NCBI GenBank assembly: GCA_963752045.1
Contig: CAVVWN010000008.1
Span: 1,426,001-1,490,000, forward strand
Reading direction: 5' to 3'
Source: DATKDF01 sp963752045
GTDB taxonomy: Bacteria; Acidobacteriota; Vicinamibacteria; Vicinamibacterales; SCN-69-37
DNA length: 64,000 nt
In this document: positions 43,783 through 52,968 of the stretch, one piece after another
How the letters are laid out: each line of letters opens with the position of its first letter
Position numbering within the stretch: the stretch's first letter is position 1
The notes under the pieces: generated by a model
Databases searched by the model: none
The model's input: only the letters and a program-made list of their open reading frames with translations
What the model was told of the DNA's origin: nothing
Translations under genes and position numbers: made by a program

Positions 43783-44642
43783 CACCGGCGCCCCGCCTCG
43801 CGCCTGAGCTCGTCTCGGTTCACGTCGACGAGCAGGCGGTACCACAGGCCCTGCATGAAGTGGAAGATCAGACCCTCTTTCCCGTCGAGGAATCCCAATC
43901 GCAGGACGTAGCGATATCCAAAATACAGGAAGGGACGGCCGTAGAGTGGCAGTCGCATCCAGAGCCGCTTGGCAAGCCGTGTCCGCTCGTCCCGATGGCC
44001 GAACGCACGGCCCTCGCGTGCCCCGGACTCCAGCCGCGACAGTTCCTCCTCGGCTTGCAGCCTGGCGTATCGATTGTGCTTCGCAATCCAGTCTGCGATC
44101 CGCTGTTCGTTGGCGTTGTCCTCGATGAGGTCGCCGGCGAGCGTCCCCACGGGTCCTTTCACCTGGAAGTGGTGGTCGACCAGGTCCAGCGGATCCAGCG
44201 TTGCCGCCCCGCGTCGGAACAGCTTCAGCAGGTACTTCGGGTAGTAGCCCCCGTGGCGAATCCACCGCCCGCGGAAGATCTGGCGCCGGTTGAGATAGTA
44301 CCCGTCCAGTCGAGGCGACGCCTCGGCACCGGTCGCCGCCAAGATGCTCTCGCGCAGCGACTCCGACACGCGCTGGTCGGCGTCGAGGGCGAGCACCCAC
44401 GTCGCGCGAATCGGCAACGTTTCGAGCGCCCACGCCCATTGCTTCGTATGCGTCTCGAACGGGTGTGTGTACACGACGGCGCCAGCCGCCTCGGCAATGG
44501 ACACGGTCGCATCCTGGCTGCCCGAGTCGACGACGAAGATCTCGCGCACCCACCCGGCAACCGCCTCGAGACACGGGCGCAGGTTGGCTTCCTCGTCCCT
44601 CGTCAGCACCACGACCGCCAGGTCCGCCGAGCGTTCCGCCAT
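43782..44642 (-). CDS. Glycosyltransferase family 2, WaaE/KdtX-like
   Basis: This 286-residue GT-A enzyme has the N-terminal nucleotide-binding strand DLAVVVLTRDEEANLRPCLE. IFVVDSGSQDATVSIAEAAG, the D-x-D-like motif in WVLALDADQRVSESLRESI, and the GYYLNRRQIFRGRWIRHGG segment follow. That last part, with later KRLWMRLPLYGRPFLYFGYRY split by normal spacing, is typical of WaaE/KdtX-type beta-glucosyltransferases. The start ATG 44642 overlaps the asnB stop (TGATG). A longer start at 44,678 would reach into asnB. Confidence 0.9.
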   Translation of the reverse strand: MAERSADLAVVVLTRDEEANLRPCLEAVAGWVREIFVVDSGSQDATVSIAEAAGAVVYTHPFETHTKQWAWALETLPIRATWVLALDADQRVSESLRESILAATGAEASPRLDGYYLNRRQIFRGRWIRHGGYYPKYLLKLFRRGAATLDPLDLVDHHFQVKGPVGTLAGDLIEDNANEQRIADWIAKHNRYARLQAEEELSRLESGAREGRAFGHRDERTRLAKRLWMRLPLYGRPFLYFGYRYVLRLGFLDGKEGLIFHFMQGLWYRLLVDVNRDELRREAGRR

Positions 44643-46564
44643 CAGCGGGGGGCCTCCAGCCCGAGCCGGTCCATCCACGCGTTCAGTGCGACCAGGATCC
44701 AGATGCGCGACCAGGTCACCCTTCGGCTGCCTTCGAGGAACTCGGTCCAGAGCCGGGTCACCTCACCGGACTGGAACACGCCCCGGCCCTCCAGGCCGTC
44801 CTGCCCCAGGTGCCGTGCCACGACGGCTCGCAGACTCTGCCGCATCCAGAGGTCGAACGGAAACGTGAATCCCCGCTTCGGACGTCGCACGATGTTCTCC
44901 GGCAGCGGTGTCTCGAGGCTCTCGACGAGCAGGGCCTTGGGCGAAGAGGCCGCCATCCGGAGCTCATCGGGAAGGCTGACGAGCCACTCGGCGAGCCGAT
45001 GGTCGAGCAACGGCACGCGAACCTCGAGGCCGTGAGCCATGCTCATCTGGTCGGTGTCGCGGAGCAGGACGTCGTGCATGTACGCGCGGGTCTCGGCGTG
45101 TGACACCAGCGCTCCGAGCGACGCGGCCGGGAATCGCTCAGCTGCCTCCTCGAGAAGGGCCGCGTATGCAGGAGCCGAGTCGGCGGAACCACCTGCGGCG
45201 CCAAGCAACCGCCTGCGCTCATCCGGGCCGAACAGCTGCCGCGTCAACGGCCACAAGCTCGCGAACGTGCCCGCGCTCTCCATTGCGTCGGCGATCTTCC
45301 CGGTGGCCACCGACCCCGGTGCCCCCCGCCTGACCGATTCGGCCGTTACCCGCCGTACCGACGCCGGCAACCGGGACCACTGCCGGAACATCGGCAGGGA
45401 CCGGGCCAGACGTGCGAAGGACGGATAGCCGCAGAACAACTCGTCGCCGCCGAGGCCGGACCAGGCAACCTTCACGCCACGCTCACGCACCAACCGCGAG
45501 AGCACGAAGGTGTTGACGCCGTCACCGCTCGGATGATCAACGGACGCCAGGAAGTCGGGCAGGCTGTCGAGCAGCTCGCCCTCCGACACCGTGAATTCAG
45601 TGTGGTCGCTTCCAAAGGTGTGCGCGGCTTCTCGCGAAAAGACCGACTCGTCGTACGCCGGATTATCAAACGTCACCGAGAATGTCTGCGGCAGCGTACC
45701 AACCGTGCGGAGCACCGACAGCAGAGCCGACGAGTCGATTCCGCCCGACAGGAACACACCGACCGGCACGTCGCTCACCAGATGCGCCCGCACCGACTCC
45801 TCGAGCAGTTCCCTCGTCCGGGCGCGCACCGCGTGCCCGTTGCGGGGCACCTCCCCACCGGCGGGTGCTGCGCGCAGCAGCTCCCAGTAGCTGCGGGACC
45901 GCGCCTCGCCGTTCGCGCCGACTGTCGTCACCGTGCCAGGTTCGAGCAACTGCACGCCGGCCACGAGAGTCTCCGGGGTTGGAGCGGTTTGAAAACCGAG
46001 ATAGTCCGGAAGCGCAGCCGCGTTCAGGCGAGGTCTCACGAGCCCCGACGCCAGCAGAGCACGGATCTCGGAGGCGAATGCGAAGAAGCCGTCGGTGCGG
46101 GCCACATAGAGCGGCTTGATCCCGAAGCGATCGCGCGCCAGCACGAGGCGCGCCTGACGCTCGTCCCAGAGCCCGAACGCGAACATGCCGGTCAGCCTCT
46201 CGAGGCAGCCCTCGCCCCACGCGTGCCAGGCCCGGAGAAGCACTTCCGTATCCGATTGTGTGGAGAACGTGCTGCCACCGCCGGCCAGCTCATCTCGCAA
46301 CGCCCGGTAGTTGTAGATTTCGCCGTTGTAGGTCACGACCTCGTGACCGCGACGCATTGGTTGACCGGCCGCCTCACTGAGGTCGATGACGGCCAGCCGG
46401 GTGTGGATCAGCGCCAGCCCGGTCGGCGCTTCGAGAGGCGACGCCCAGAGCCCCTCGCCATCAGGCCCGCGGTGCCGCAGCGCACGCTGCATATCCCGAG
46501 CCGCGGCGACCGCCCTGCCGGAATGCTCCGAGTCGAACCACATGACGCCCGCGATGCCACACAT
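44642..46564 (-). CDS. asnB: Asparagine synthetase (glutamine-hydrolysing), glycan-locus type
   Basis: At 640 residues this is the full AsnB layout. The catalytic Cys2 is in MCGIAGVMWFDSE, followed by LRHRGPDGEGLW and VTYNGEIYNYRALRDEL in the glutaminase domain. VGVFLSGGIDSSALLSVL and VAWSGLGGDELFCGYPSFAR lie in the synthetase domain. AsnB copies in polysaccharide loci often act on sugar acids or cell-surface acids, giving amides, rather than making free asparagine. That is likely here but not proven. The start is ATG 46564, after which the canonical MCGI follows. It differs from the Cys-less paralogue in the RiPP cluster. Confidence 0.93.
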   Translation of the reverse strand: MCGIAGVMWFDSEHSGRAVAAARDMQRALRHRGPDGEGLWASPLEAPTGLALIHTRLAVIDLSEAAGQPMRRGHEVVTYNGEIYNYRALRDELAGGGSTFSTQSDTEVLLRAWHAWGEGCLERLTGMFAFGLWDERQARLVLARDRFGIKPLYVARTDGFFAFASEIRALLASGLVRPRLNAAALPDYLGFQTAPTPETLVAGVQLLEPGTVTTVGANGEARSRSYWELLRAAPAGGEVPRNGHAVRARTRELLEESVRAHLVSDVPVGVFLSGGIDSSALLSVLRTVGTLPQTFSVTFDNPAYDESVFSREAAHTFGSDHTEFTVSEGELLDSLPDFLASVDHPSGDGVNTFVLSRLVRERGVKVAWSGLGGDELFCGYPSFARLARSLPMFRQWSRLPASVRRVTAESVRRGAPGSVATGKIADAMESAGTFASLWPLTRQLFGPDERRRLLGAAGGSADSAPAYAALLEEAAERFPAASLGALVSHAETRAYMHDVLLRDTDQMSMAHGLEVRVPLLDHRLAEWLVSLPDELRMAASSPKALLVESLETPLPENIVRRPKRGFTFPFDLWMRQSLRAVVARHLGQDGLEGRGVFQSGEVTRLWTEFLEGSRRVTWSRIWILVALNAWMDRLGLEAPR

Positions 46565-46571
46565 GGTCGTC

Positions 46572-47793
46572 TCAGCCCACACCCGGCGACTGCGCGGCCA
46601 CCGAGCGGTCTGCCGGACCTGCCAGGTCCGTGCGGCCACCCGCCCGCAGCCGCTCGTAAACCGTCTCGAGTGCCTCGGCGGCAGACGCCCATGTAAAGCG
46701 CAGCGCCAGCCGGCGAGCCGCCTGTGCGCGATCCGTCCGGGAGACGACATCAGTCATCGCCGATCGAAGCGCGGACGCCAACTCGTCCGGGCCGTCCTCG
46801 TACACCCAGCCGGCCCCATGCTCGGCTATTTCCGGAGCCAGACAGACGCCGTTCGAGGCCACGACGGGCACACCGCTCGCCAGCCCTTCCAGCACCGCGA
46901 CGCCGAAGCTCTCCTGGTACGACGGCTGAACCAGCACGGCCGCCCTCCGGAGCCACTGCCGCTTGGCGGCCTCATCAACCCATCCGACAAAGTCAATGCG
47001 ATCTCGCGCCGGACCGACTTCGGCGGCGCGCTCGAGCGTGCCGCGGTACTCCCGCTCCCCGTCGCCGGCAATCACCAACCTCCACTCGGATAGCTCGCCC
47101 CTGGCCGCCAGTTGATGGAACGCGGCGATCGCACTCTCGAGGTTCTTGACCGGATGCAGCCGGCCGATTGCGATGACGAGCGCGTCCCGCTGCGCTGCCG
47201 TCGGCACGTCCCCGGCGAGCCACTCCGCATCGATGCCGAGCGGAACGACCACGCCGGCCGTCCGGCCTGCGACCGACTCGGTCTGACGCTCTTCGGCCCG
47301 CGTCGTGTAGTGCACCGCGGCGGCCCGGCTCAGCATCCGCTTCCCCACGAGCTGCTTCATGGCGGCCTTGCGCCACCGCTTCTGCGCAAGGGCCCAGGGG
47401 GTCAGGGTGCCGAGAGGCCGAAGGACATAGGGCACGCCGGCCGCCCAGCACGAGCGCGCAGCGGCGATCGAGACGTGCGAGAACACGGCATGAATGTGGA
47501 CCACGTCGTAGCGTCCAACCGACCCACTGAGCCAGCGCGCGAGGTCCGGCGAGTACCTTGTAGCTCTCCGACCGGCGCCGCGCGAAGAACACTGTCGGCA
47601 CGCCCAGGTAGTCCGTGGGCTGTCCCAGCAGGACCGGGAGCCTCGCCGGTCCGTCGGCATCGGTGGCCGCGAGCGTGACCTCGAGGCCACGGCCGGCCAG
47701 CGCCCGGCACAGATCGACTACCGCGCCGCTGGGCCCCCCATACCGGGGCGCGACGGCGGGAATCACGTGCAGCACGCGCAGTGGGGTGTTCAC
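46572..47793 (-). pseudogene. Glycosyltransferase family 4, frameshifted near 47,557
   Basis: This GT-B enzyme starts at GTG 47793 with RVLHVIPAVAPRYGGPSGAV and DLCRALAGRGLEVTLAATDA. The frame is lost after RRRSESYK. A second frame carries on with YSPDLARWLSGSVGRYDVVH, IHAVFSHVSIAAARSC and the family core VIAIGRLHPVKNLESAIAAF, then SYQESFGVAVLEGLASGVPV. Deleting one base of the CC pair at 47,556-47,557 joins both into a normal protein of about 406 residues. The start overlaps the upstream glycosyltransferase stop (GTGA). This gene is either broken or the sequence has an inserted base. Confidence 0.85.
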
Positions 47794-48884
47794 GCGTCGA
47801 GTCGCTCCGGCGACGGCTGCTCGAGCGACCGCTCGAGCAGTGTCACGGCGCGCTCCTTGAAACGCGCGTACGAAAATTGTGTCTTCCAGCGTTCGTAACC
47901 CGCCCGCCCCATGCGTGTCCGAAGATCGCGATCCCCGAGCAAGTCGACGAGTGCCCCAACGAGCTCGTCCGGGCGATCGGTGTCGACCAGCCGTCCCGAC
48001 TCGCCGTCGCTGACGATCTCGCCAGCTGCGTCATGAATGGACCCGATGCACGGCAACTGATGCGCCATCGCCTCCAGATAGACCAGACCGAAGCCCTCAC
48101 TGCGGCTGGGCATGGCGAAGACCGCGGCCATCTCGTAAAGCGCGTCGAGCTCTCTGCGCGGAAGAAATCCCGCAAACCGGATTCGACCTGCGGCCACGCT
48201 TGCCCGCGCTTTCGCTTCAAGGCGCGGCCGGTCGTCACCGTCTCCGACGATGACGAGGCGGGCCTCGGGTTCCAGCTTCACCACGTCCGGCCAGACGTCG
48301 ATGAGCTGCTCATGTCCTTTGTACCGCTCGCCCGCCGCCATCCTGCCCACGACGAGCACCGTCTGGCCGTCGTGCCGGCTCTCCCGGCCAGACGGGTCGC
48401 CGGCAGGTTCCTCCGGCAACGCCAGCGGGCAGACATCCAGCGATTCGACTTCCGGGTTGACCTCTCGAACGCGACGGGCCGTGAAGGCGGAGTTCACGAG
48501 GCGCAGTCGCGCGCCGTTCAGCAGATCCACGTCCGAGGGCGGCAATCGGCACCAGGCCTCCACGCCGTGCAGAAACACCGCGTAAGGTGCGCGCGCGCGG
48601 ACCGGGATGAACCGTTCGACCCGCGCAAGGCCCAGATGCGCGAACACGATCCAGCGGGGCGGCTGCGTCAGCTGTCGCCGCCCCATCGCCCACCCGAACC
48701 CCACCTTGTCGGAGATCGTTGGCAAGTCCCGGCCGTCGCGCAGCAGGGCCACGACCGCGCTCTCGCCCGGCCAGGTCTCAGACACGGCGCGCCAGAGCAA
48801 GCTCGACACCTGTCCGACCCCGCCACTGCGTTCTCCCAGATGGGGCACGGCCAGCACGCGGTCGGCACGGGCACGACGCTTCAA
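47790..48884 (-). CDS. Glycosyltransferase family 4
   Basis: This 364-residue GT-B enzyme carries LVVGRMAAGERYKGHEQLID, LVIVGDGDDRPRLEAKA and the C-terminal catalytic region MPSRSEGFGLVYLEAMAHQL. The start is best placed at TTG 48884, which overlaps the stop of the upstream wzy-like gene as TTGA, matching the coupling seen elsewhere in this locus. The next ATG would remove the donor-independent N-terminal strand DRVLAVPHLGERSGGVGQV. Its sugar specificity cannot be told. Confidence 0.88.
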   Translation of the reverse strand: MKRRARADRVLAVPHLGERSGGVGQVSSLLWRAVSETWPGESAVVALLRDGRDLPTISDKVGFGWAMGRRQLTQPPRWIVFAHLGLARVERFIPVRARAPYAVFLHGVEAWCRLPPSDVDLLNGARLRLVNSAFTARRVREVNPEVESLDVCPLALPEEPAGDPSGRESRHDGQTVLVVGRMAAGERYKGHEQLIDVWPDVVKLEPEARLVIVGDGDDRPRLEAKARASVAAGRIRFAGFLPRRELDALYEMAAVFAMPSRSEGFGLVYLEAMAHQLPCIGSIHDAAGEIVSDGESGRLVDTDRPDELVGALVDLLGDRDLRTRMGRAGYERWKTQFSYARFKERAVTLLERSLEQPSPERLDA

Positions 48885-50434
48885 ATCGATGATGGGTTCG
48901 GCTCCTCTGCGTGAGGCGTCGCACGCGCGGCCCTCGGCGCGGGGCGCCCGGCCTCTGCGACGTCGAGCAGCCGCGTCAGCCACGGCTTGAGGACGGCCAG
49001 CATCAGCAAAGTGAACAGCACGCTCGCGTTGAGCGCAGCAAACCCCTTGATGAACTGGTGTTCGAAGTCGACCACGGTGAGGAACACGACGACCATGACG
49101 CCGAGATGCAGTAGCGGCATCGGATTCAGCCGGCGAAGCAGGGCCGCCATCAGGCCCATCCAGCAGCCGTACCCCAGAATCGACAGCCACATGCCCCGAA
49201 GTCCCCAGTCGGCATAGAACTCGGCCATATAGCCGATGCTGATCGACGTGCCTTCTTCGGCCACGAGGACGCCGGCGAAGCGCCTCGTGTAGGCCGAATC
49301 CGACAGCAGCACCGGCTTGTCGGGGAAGAAATACCGGGGCATGACGGAGTTGGAAACAGCCAGGTTGAGGAGCTCGCCGCCCGCATACGGCTCCCTGTCC
49401 GGAACATGGTCGAGCACGAGCGAGAAGAACGTGATGTAGGACACGCGTTCCACCAGGCTCTGCACGTACGGCGACGGATCTGCCAACAAGTCGGGCACGC
49501 CTCGATGAATCCCCTCGACGAAGTTCGTCACGCGGTCGACGGGACTCGCACTCAAGTACCCCGACTCGTAGGCTTCGCGCGTATCGCGCTTGAGACCTCC
49601 TTGCCAGATCAGCAGGAGGACGAGCAGCACGACGAGAACCGGGCTCATCTTCAGGAGCGCCGTCAGGCTCTTTGGCCACCACGCGCGGTCCCATGGCCGG
49701 AATGTCGCCGCGTAGGCAATGAGGAGCAGCAGCAGCGGGCTCTTGAACTCCGAGAAATAGCCACCGAGCTTCGGCACGAACGCCCAGGCCAGCGAGATCC
49801 AGAGGTACGTGTAGCCGCGACGCGTGCGCAGGACCTCCCAGAACAGCGTCACGAGCAAGACCTGCCGGAGGTCGAGCACGCGCTGGAGCGCTACATCCAG
49901 GCCCGGAATGGCCTTCGTATTGACCACCCACCCGTAGTCGATGGCGTAGCCGGCGAGCACCATCACGAAGAGCGCTTGCAGGTTGCCGAGCACCCATGGA
50001 CGTTCGCTCGCGGCCGGACCGTACCGGCGCCTGAACCAGGCTGTGAGGCCCTGGTCCACCAGACGGATGCCCGAGGCCAGGACCACGAGGCCCGTCAGGG
50101 CGATCGCCATCGTGCGTTCGATGTCGCCAGGCCGGTAGAGCCCGGGGAAATCTCCAGTGATCCACTGGAACCAGTATCCGGAGGTCACCGATAGCCACTG
50201 ATACGCGAGCAGGAACGGGAAGATCGGGGGATCGCCGACGCGCCACGTGAGCCCGACCGTGAGGATGAGCACGGCAATCGCATAGCCGGGCAGCAGGTTG
50301 TCCGTCGTCACGGCCACGGCCATCCCGACGAGCACGCCAACCAGGCTCCAGGACACGGTCAGCGGGTAGCCGCGTTCGACCAGGTGCCCCGGAGTCGCGT
50401 GCTCTGCTGTCGTCGTCTCGGCAGCTCTCATCAT
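48881..50434 (-). CDS. O-antigen polymerase-like membrane protein (Wzy candidate)
   Basis: This 517-residue protein has about 12 membrane helices and a large central extracytoplasmic loop (around residues 270-390). Motifs such as YFSEFKSPLLLLLIAYAATF, SYITFFSLVLDHVPDREPY and the late SIGYMAEFYADWGLRGMW resemble Wzy-type and exosortase-region O-antigen polymerases. It lacks the NRN-H motif of the ligase-like protein at 34,427. It sits in the middle of the glycosyltransferase genes, as Wzy often does. ATG 50434 overlaps the upstream glycosyltransferase stop (ATGA). Confidence 0.8.
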   Translation of the reverse strand: MMRAAETTTAEHATPGHLVERGYPLTVSWSLVGVLVGMAVAVTTDNLLPGYAIAVLILTVGLTWRVGDPPIFPFLLAYQWLSVTSGYWFQWITGDFPGLYRPGDIERTMAIALTGLVVLASGIRLVDQGLTAWFRRRYGPAASERPWVLGNLQALFVMVLAGYAIDYGWVVNTKAIPGLDVALQRVLDLRQVLLVTLFWEVLRTRRGYTYLWISLAWAFVPKLGGYFSEFKSPLLLLLIAYAATFRPWDRAWWPKSLTALLKMSPVLVVLLVLLLIWQGGLKRDTREAYESGYLSASPVDRVTNFVEGIHRGVPDLLADPSPYVQSLVERVSYITFFSLVLDHVPDREPYAGGELLNLAVSNSVMPRYFFPDKPVLLSDSAYTRRFAGVLVAEEGTSISIGYMAEFYADWGLRGMWLSILGYGCWMGLMAALLRRLNPMPLLHLGVMVVVFLTVVDFEHQFIKGFAALNASVLFTLLMLAVLKPWLTRLLDVAEAGRPAPRAARATPHAEEPNPSSI

Positions 50435-51660
50435 GGTCGTCCCTGGCCCGCAAGAGCAGCGCCCGACCGCGCTCGCCGCTCGGCAAGGGCCCAGCGGGCG
50501 GCATCGATTGTGCCGGCGACGGCCTGCTCCTCGCTGAAGCGGCGCATCATGGCGTCAAGGGCCTCGCGAACGTCAGCCGGACGCGTCCGGCGTGTCTGGA
50601 GCGTCCGCGCGACGGCCTCGCCCAGGGCGCGCACGTTCCCGCACGGAAATATGCAGCCAGTGAGATCATCGTCACTGAGGTCTGGAGCCGAGCCTGTCTC
50701 ATCGCTCAGGACGGCCTGCACGCCGCACGACATGGCCTCGTTGACGACAAGCCCCCAGGTCTCGCGACCGTCCGAGGGCAGCACAAGCACGTCAGCCATG
50801 GCGTAGCAGGCCGGCATTTCCGACTGGTTTCTGAAGCCGGCGAAACTCACCGGCGCTTCCTCGGAGGCCGCCAGCGCGCGCAGCTCGGATTCGAGCGGCC
50901 CGGATCCCACGACGACGCCCGCGATTCGACAGCCCTCGGCTGCCAGCCGGGAAACGGCCAGCACGAAGTCCGCGGGACGCTTCTTGTCAATCAGCTTGCC
51001 GGCGAACATCGCCACCGGCACTTCCGCTCGGAGGCCGAGTTGCGCGCGCAGTGCCTGCATCCGCCCGTCCACCGCAGCCCGTCGCGACTCACCGCCAAAC
51101 CACTGCCGGTCCACAAAGTGGGGAGCAAAGAACAGACGCTCGGCAGGCACGCCGTAGTGCTCGAGGTAGGCGCGGTTGCGCGACCCCACGTACAGGTGCG
51201 CATCGGCACGGCGGAGCATCCACCGGTAGGGCAGATACTTGGCCGCGCGAACCGCGCGGCCTCTCGGTCCGACGAGTTGTGAATCGCCCCTGAGCAGTAC
51301 TGGTATGCCGTGTCGGCGACAGGCCCGAATGGACTGCTGGTAGCTCTTGAGGTACCAACCGCTCACGACGCACGCGTCGAAGGCGCCACCCGCGAGCACC
51401 TCACTGACCTCCGGCGTGTCGCATCCGCTGAAGCAATCCACCGACGGCGCCGCCGCCACATTGCGGAGCCACCGCGACTGGTACCCGTCAGTGAGCGGCA
51501 CGTCCCACTCGAACGGTTCGCCGAAACCAGCCGCCCCCTGCCCCGCATCGTCCTGCCGGTGGCAGAACAGCACTTCGAGGTCGGCCGCGCGAGAGAGTGC
51601 CCTGAACCAGGGAGCCTGGTACTGAATCGGGTGACTGGTGACGACCGCGATGCGCAGCAT
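50431..51660 (-). CDS. Glycosyltransferase family 4
   Basis: This 409-residue GT-B enzyme has the N-terminus MLRIAVVTSHPIQYQAPWFR. It continues with VFAGKL-type nucleotide binding (VPVAMFAGKLIDKKRPADFV), AGVVVGSGPLESELRALAA and the catalytic region VLVLPSDGRETWGLVVNEAM with the E-x7-E pattern. The SHPIQYQ N-terminus is seen in glycosyltransferases of capsule and O-antigen loci. ATG 51660 is preferred; a longer in-frame start at 51,717 adds unrelated Arg-rich residues. It lies eight bases after the next upstream gene. Confidence 0.9.
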   Translation of the reverse strand: MLRIAVVTSHPIQYQAPWFRALSRAADLEVLFCHRQDDAGQGAAGFGEPFEWDVPLTDGYQSRWLRNVAAAPSVDCFSGCDTPEVSEVLAGGAFDACVVSGWYLKSYQQSIRACRRHGIPVLLRGDSQLVGPRGRAVRAAKYLPYRWMLRRADAHLYVGSRNRAYLEHYGVPAERLFFAPHFVDRQWFGGESRRAAVDGRMQALRAQLGLRAEVPVAMFAGKLIDKKRPADFVLAVSRLAAEGCRIAGVVVGSGPLESELRALAASEEAPVSFAGFRNQSEMPACYAMADVLVLPSDGRETWGLVVNEAMSCGVQAVLSDETGSAPDLSDDDLTGCIFPCGNVRALGEAVARTLQTRRTRPADVREALDAMMRRFSEEQAVAGTIDAARWALAERRARSGAALAGQGRP

Positions 51661-51668
51661 GGGTTTGT

Positions 51669-52967
51669 CTAGTGTCCCGCCCTGTCGCCAGCGACGACGC
51701 GGTCGAAGAACTCGCACTGCTGTCGAGTCAGCTCCGGAGCCAGCCAGGGCCCGGTGATGTCGGCGTCGATGTCCACTTGTGCCGGGCGCGCGCCGAGCAG
51801 GCCAACGAGCGATGGCGCCAGTGCCTGTGCCGCCCGGTCCACATCTTCGGCATCGCGGAAAGTGACCACCGGGCCGGCGCCCGCCCGGCGCAAGAGCCCA
51901 ACGACCGGGCTGTCCTCGTGCATGACGGCAACGACGGGCCGTCCGGCCAGTAGATACGGGTAGACCTTCGACGGCGCGTACTGCGCGTCTTCGGAACCAA
52001 GAACGACCAGCAGGTCGGCTTCCTGGAGCACGCGAAGGGCCTGGAGGTAAGGAAGGCGCGCGGGCGACTCGACCGCGCTCGACGTGAGTCCCTCGAGCGC
52101 AGCCAGCGGCGCGAGCGTCTGCCGCCCGGCCTCACCAGGGGCATAGTCGGTGCCGATGAACCACATGGCCGTCGGTGCGACGTCACCAGCCTGCTCCAGG
52201 AGACGCATCGCGCGGAACAGGATCCGGGCGGCCGGTTCCATGTCGCGGCCGCCTCGTCCCACGGAAACGACGTTCAGCGGCCCTCCCGTCCTCGCGGCAA
52301 ACCACGGATTCCGCCAGTCCAGGCGGCTTGCGAGGCGCATGTCCTCCTCGGCGGCACCAAAGGGAATCGTGGTGCACATCGCCTCGCCGATTCGCGGATA
52401 GCGTTGACGAAGCGTCGAGCAGTAGCCGGGCGACACCGCGATGACACCGTCGACCGCGTGCATCGTGAACGGCTCGAGCACGCGGTGCAGGCGTCGAGCA
52501 AGCGCGTACTTCGGTGGCCTGGCTTCCGAGTGCGCCTCGAGGTAGTCGCTGACCCACGGGTCCTGCATGTCCAGCACGAAGGGCACGCCAGTCCTCGCCT
52601 TCCAGAGCCGGCCGAGCGCCATCGCGGGAAACATGGTGGTCGAAAAGTAGACCAGGTCCACGCGGCGCGATCGGATCAGGCGAAGTCCGGCACGATACAG
52701 GTGGCCGAAGGCCCGCAACGCGAGGTTGCCAACGCCGACAATCCTCGTCATTCCCGCGGGCACAGCACCCGCATAGACGACCGGAACGTCGGCCGGCACC
52801 GATGCAAGCAGGTCCGGCTCGAGCACGCGCTCCTCGGTCCCTCCGACGGCGAGCACGCTCGGTGTCCACCCGAATCGCGAGAAGTGCGGCAGGCTCATGC
52901 GGACGCGGTGCATGTCGGCGGCACTGACCGGCGGGAAGTTAGGCGACACGATGAGCAACTGGGGCAT
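51669..52967 (-). CDS. Glycosyltransferase family 4-like protein
   Basis: This 432-residue GT-B protein begins MPQLLIVSPNFPPVSAADMH and includes FVLDMQDPWVSDYLEAHSEA. DGVIAVSPGYCSTLRQRYPR and the C-terminal DLLVVLGSEDAQYAPSKVYP follow, where the PSKVYPYLLAGRPVVAV stretch binds the nucleotide-sugar donor. The motif set is that of WbuB-like or FucNAc-type glycosyltransferases, although the classical E-x7-E is replaced by a PSK-Y-L pattern. The gene is separated from its upstream neighbour by one base. Confidence 0.87.
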   Translation of the reverse strand: MPQLLIVSPNFPPVSAADMHRVRMSLPHFSRFGWTPSVLAVGGTEERVLEPDLLASVPADVPVVYAGAVPAGMTRIVGVGNLALRAFGHLYRAGLRLIRSRRVDLVYFSTTMFPAMALGRLWKARTGVPFVLDMQDPWVSDYLEAHSEARPPKYALARRLHRVLEPFTMHAVDGVIAVSPGYCSTLRQRYPRIGEAMCTTIPFGAAEEDMRLASRLDWRNPWFAARTGGPLNVVSVGRGGRDMEPAARILFRAMRLLEQAGDVAPTAMWFIGTDYAPGEAGRQTLAPLAALEGLTSSAVESPARLPYLQALRVLQEADLLVVLGSEDAQYAPSKVYPYLLAGRPVVAVMHEDSPVVGLLRRAGAGPVVTFRDAEDVDRAAQALAPSLVGLLGARPAQVDIDADITGPWLAPELTRQQCEFFDRVVAGDRAGH

Positions 52968-52968
52968 G

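Noticed and set aside
48885..50504. Long N-terminal extension of the glycosyltransferase at 47,790
   Set aside because: This stretch overlaps the Wzy-like gene completely in another frame and has no similarity. TTG 48884 overlapping the upstream stop is the better start.
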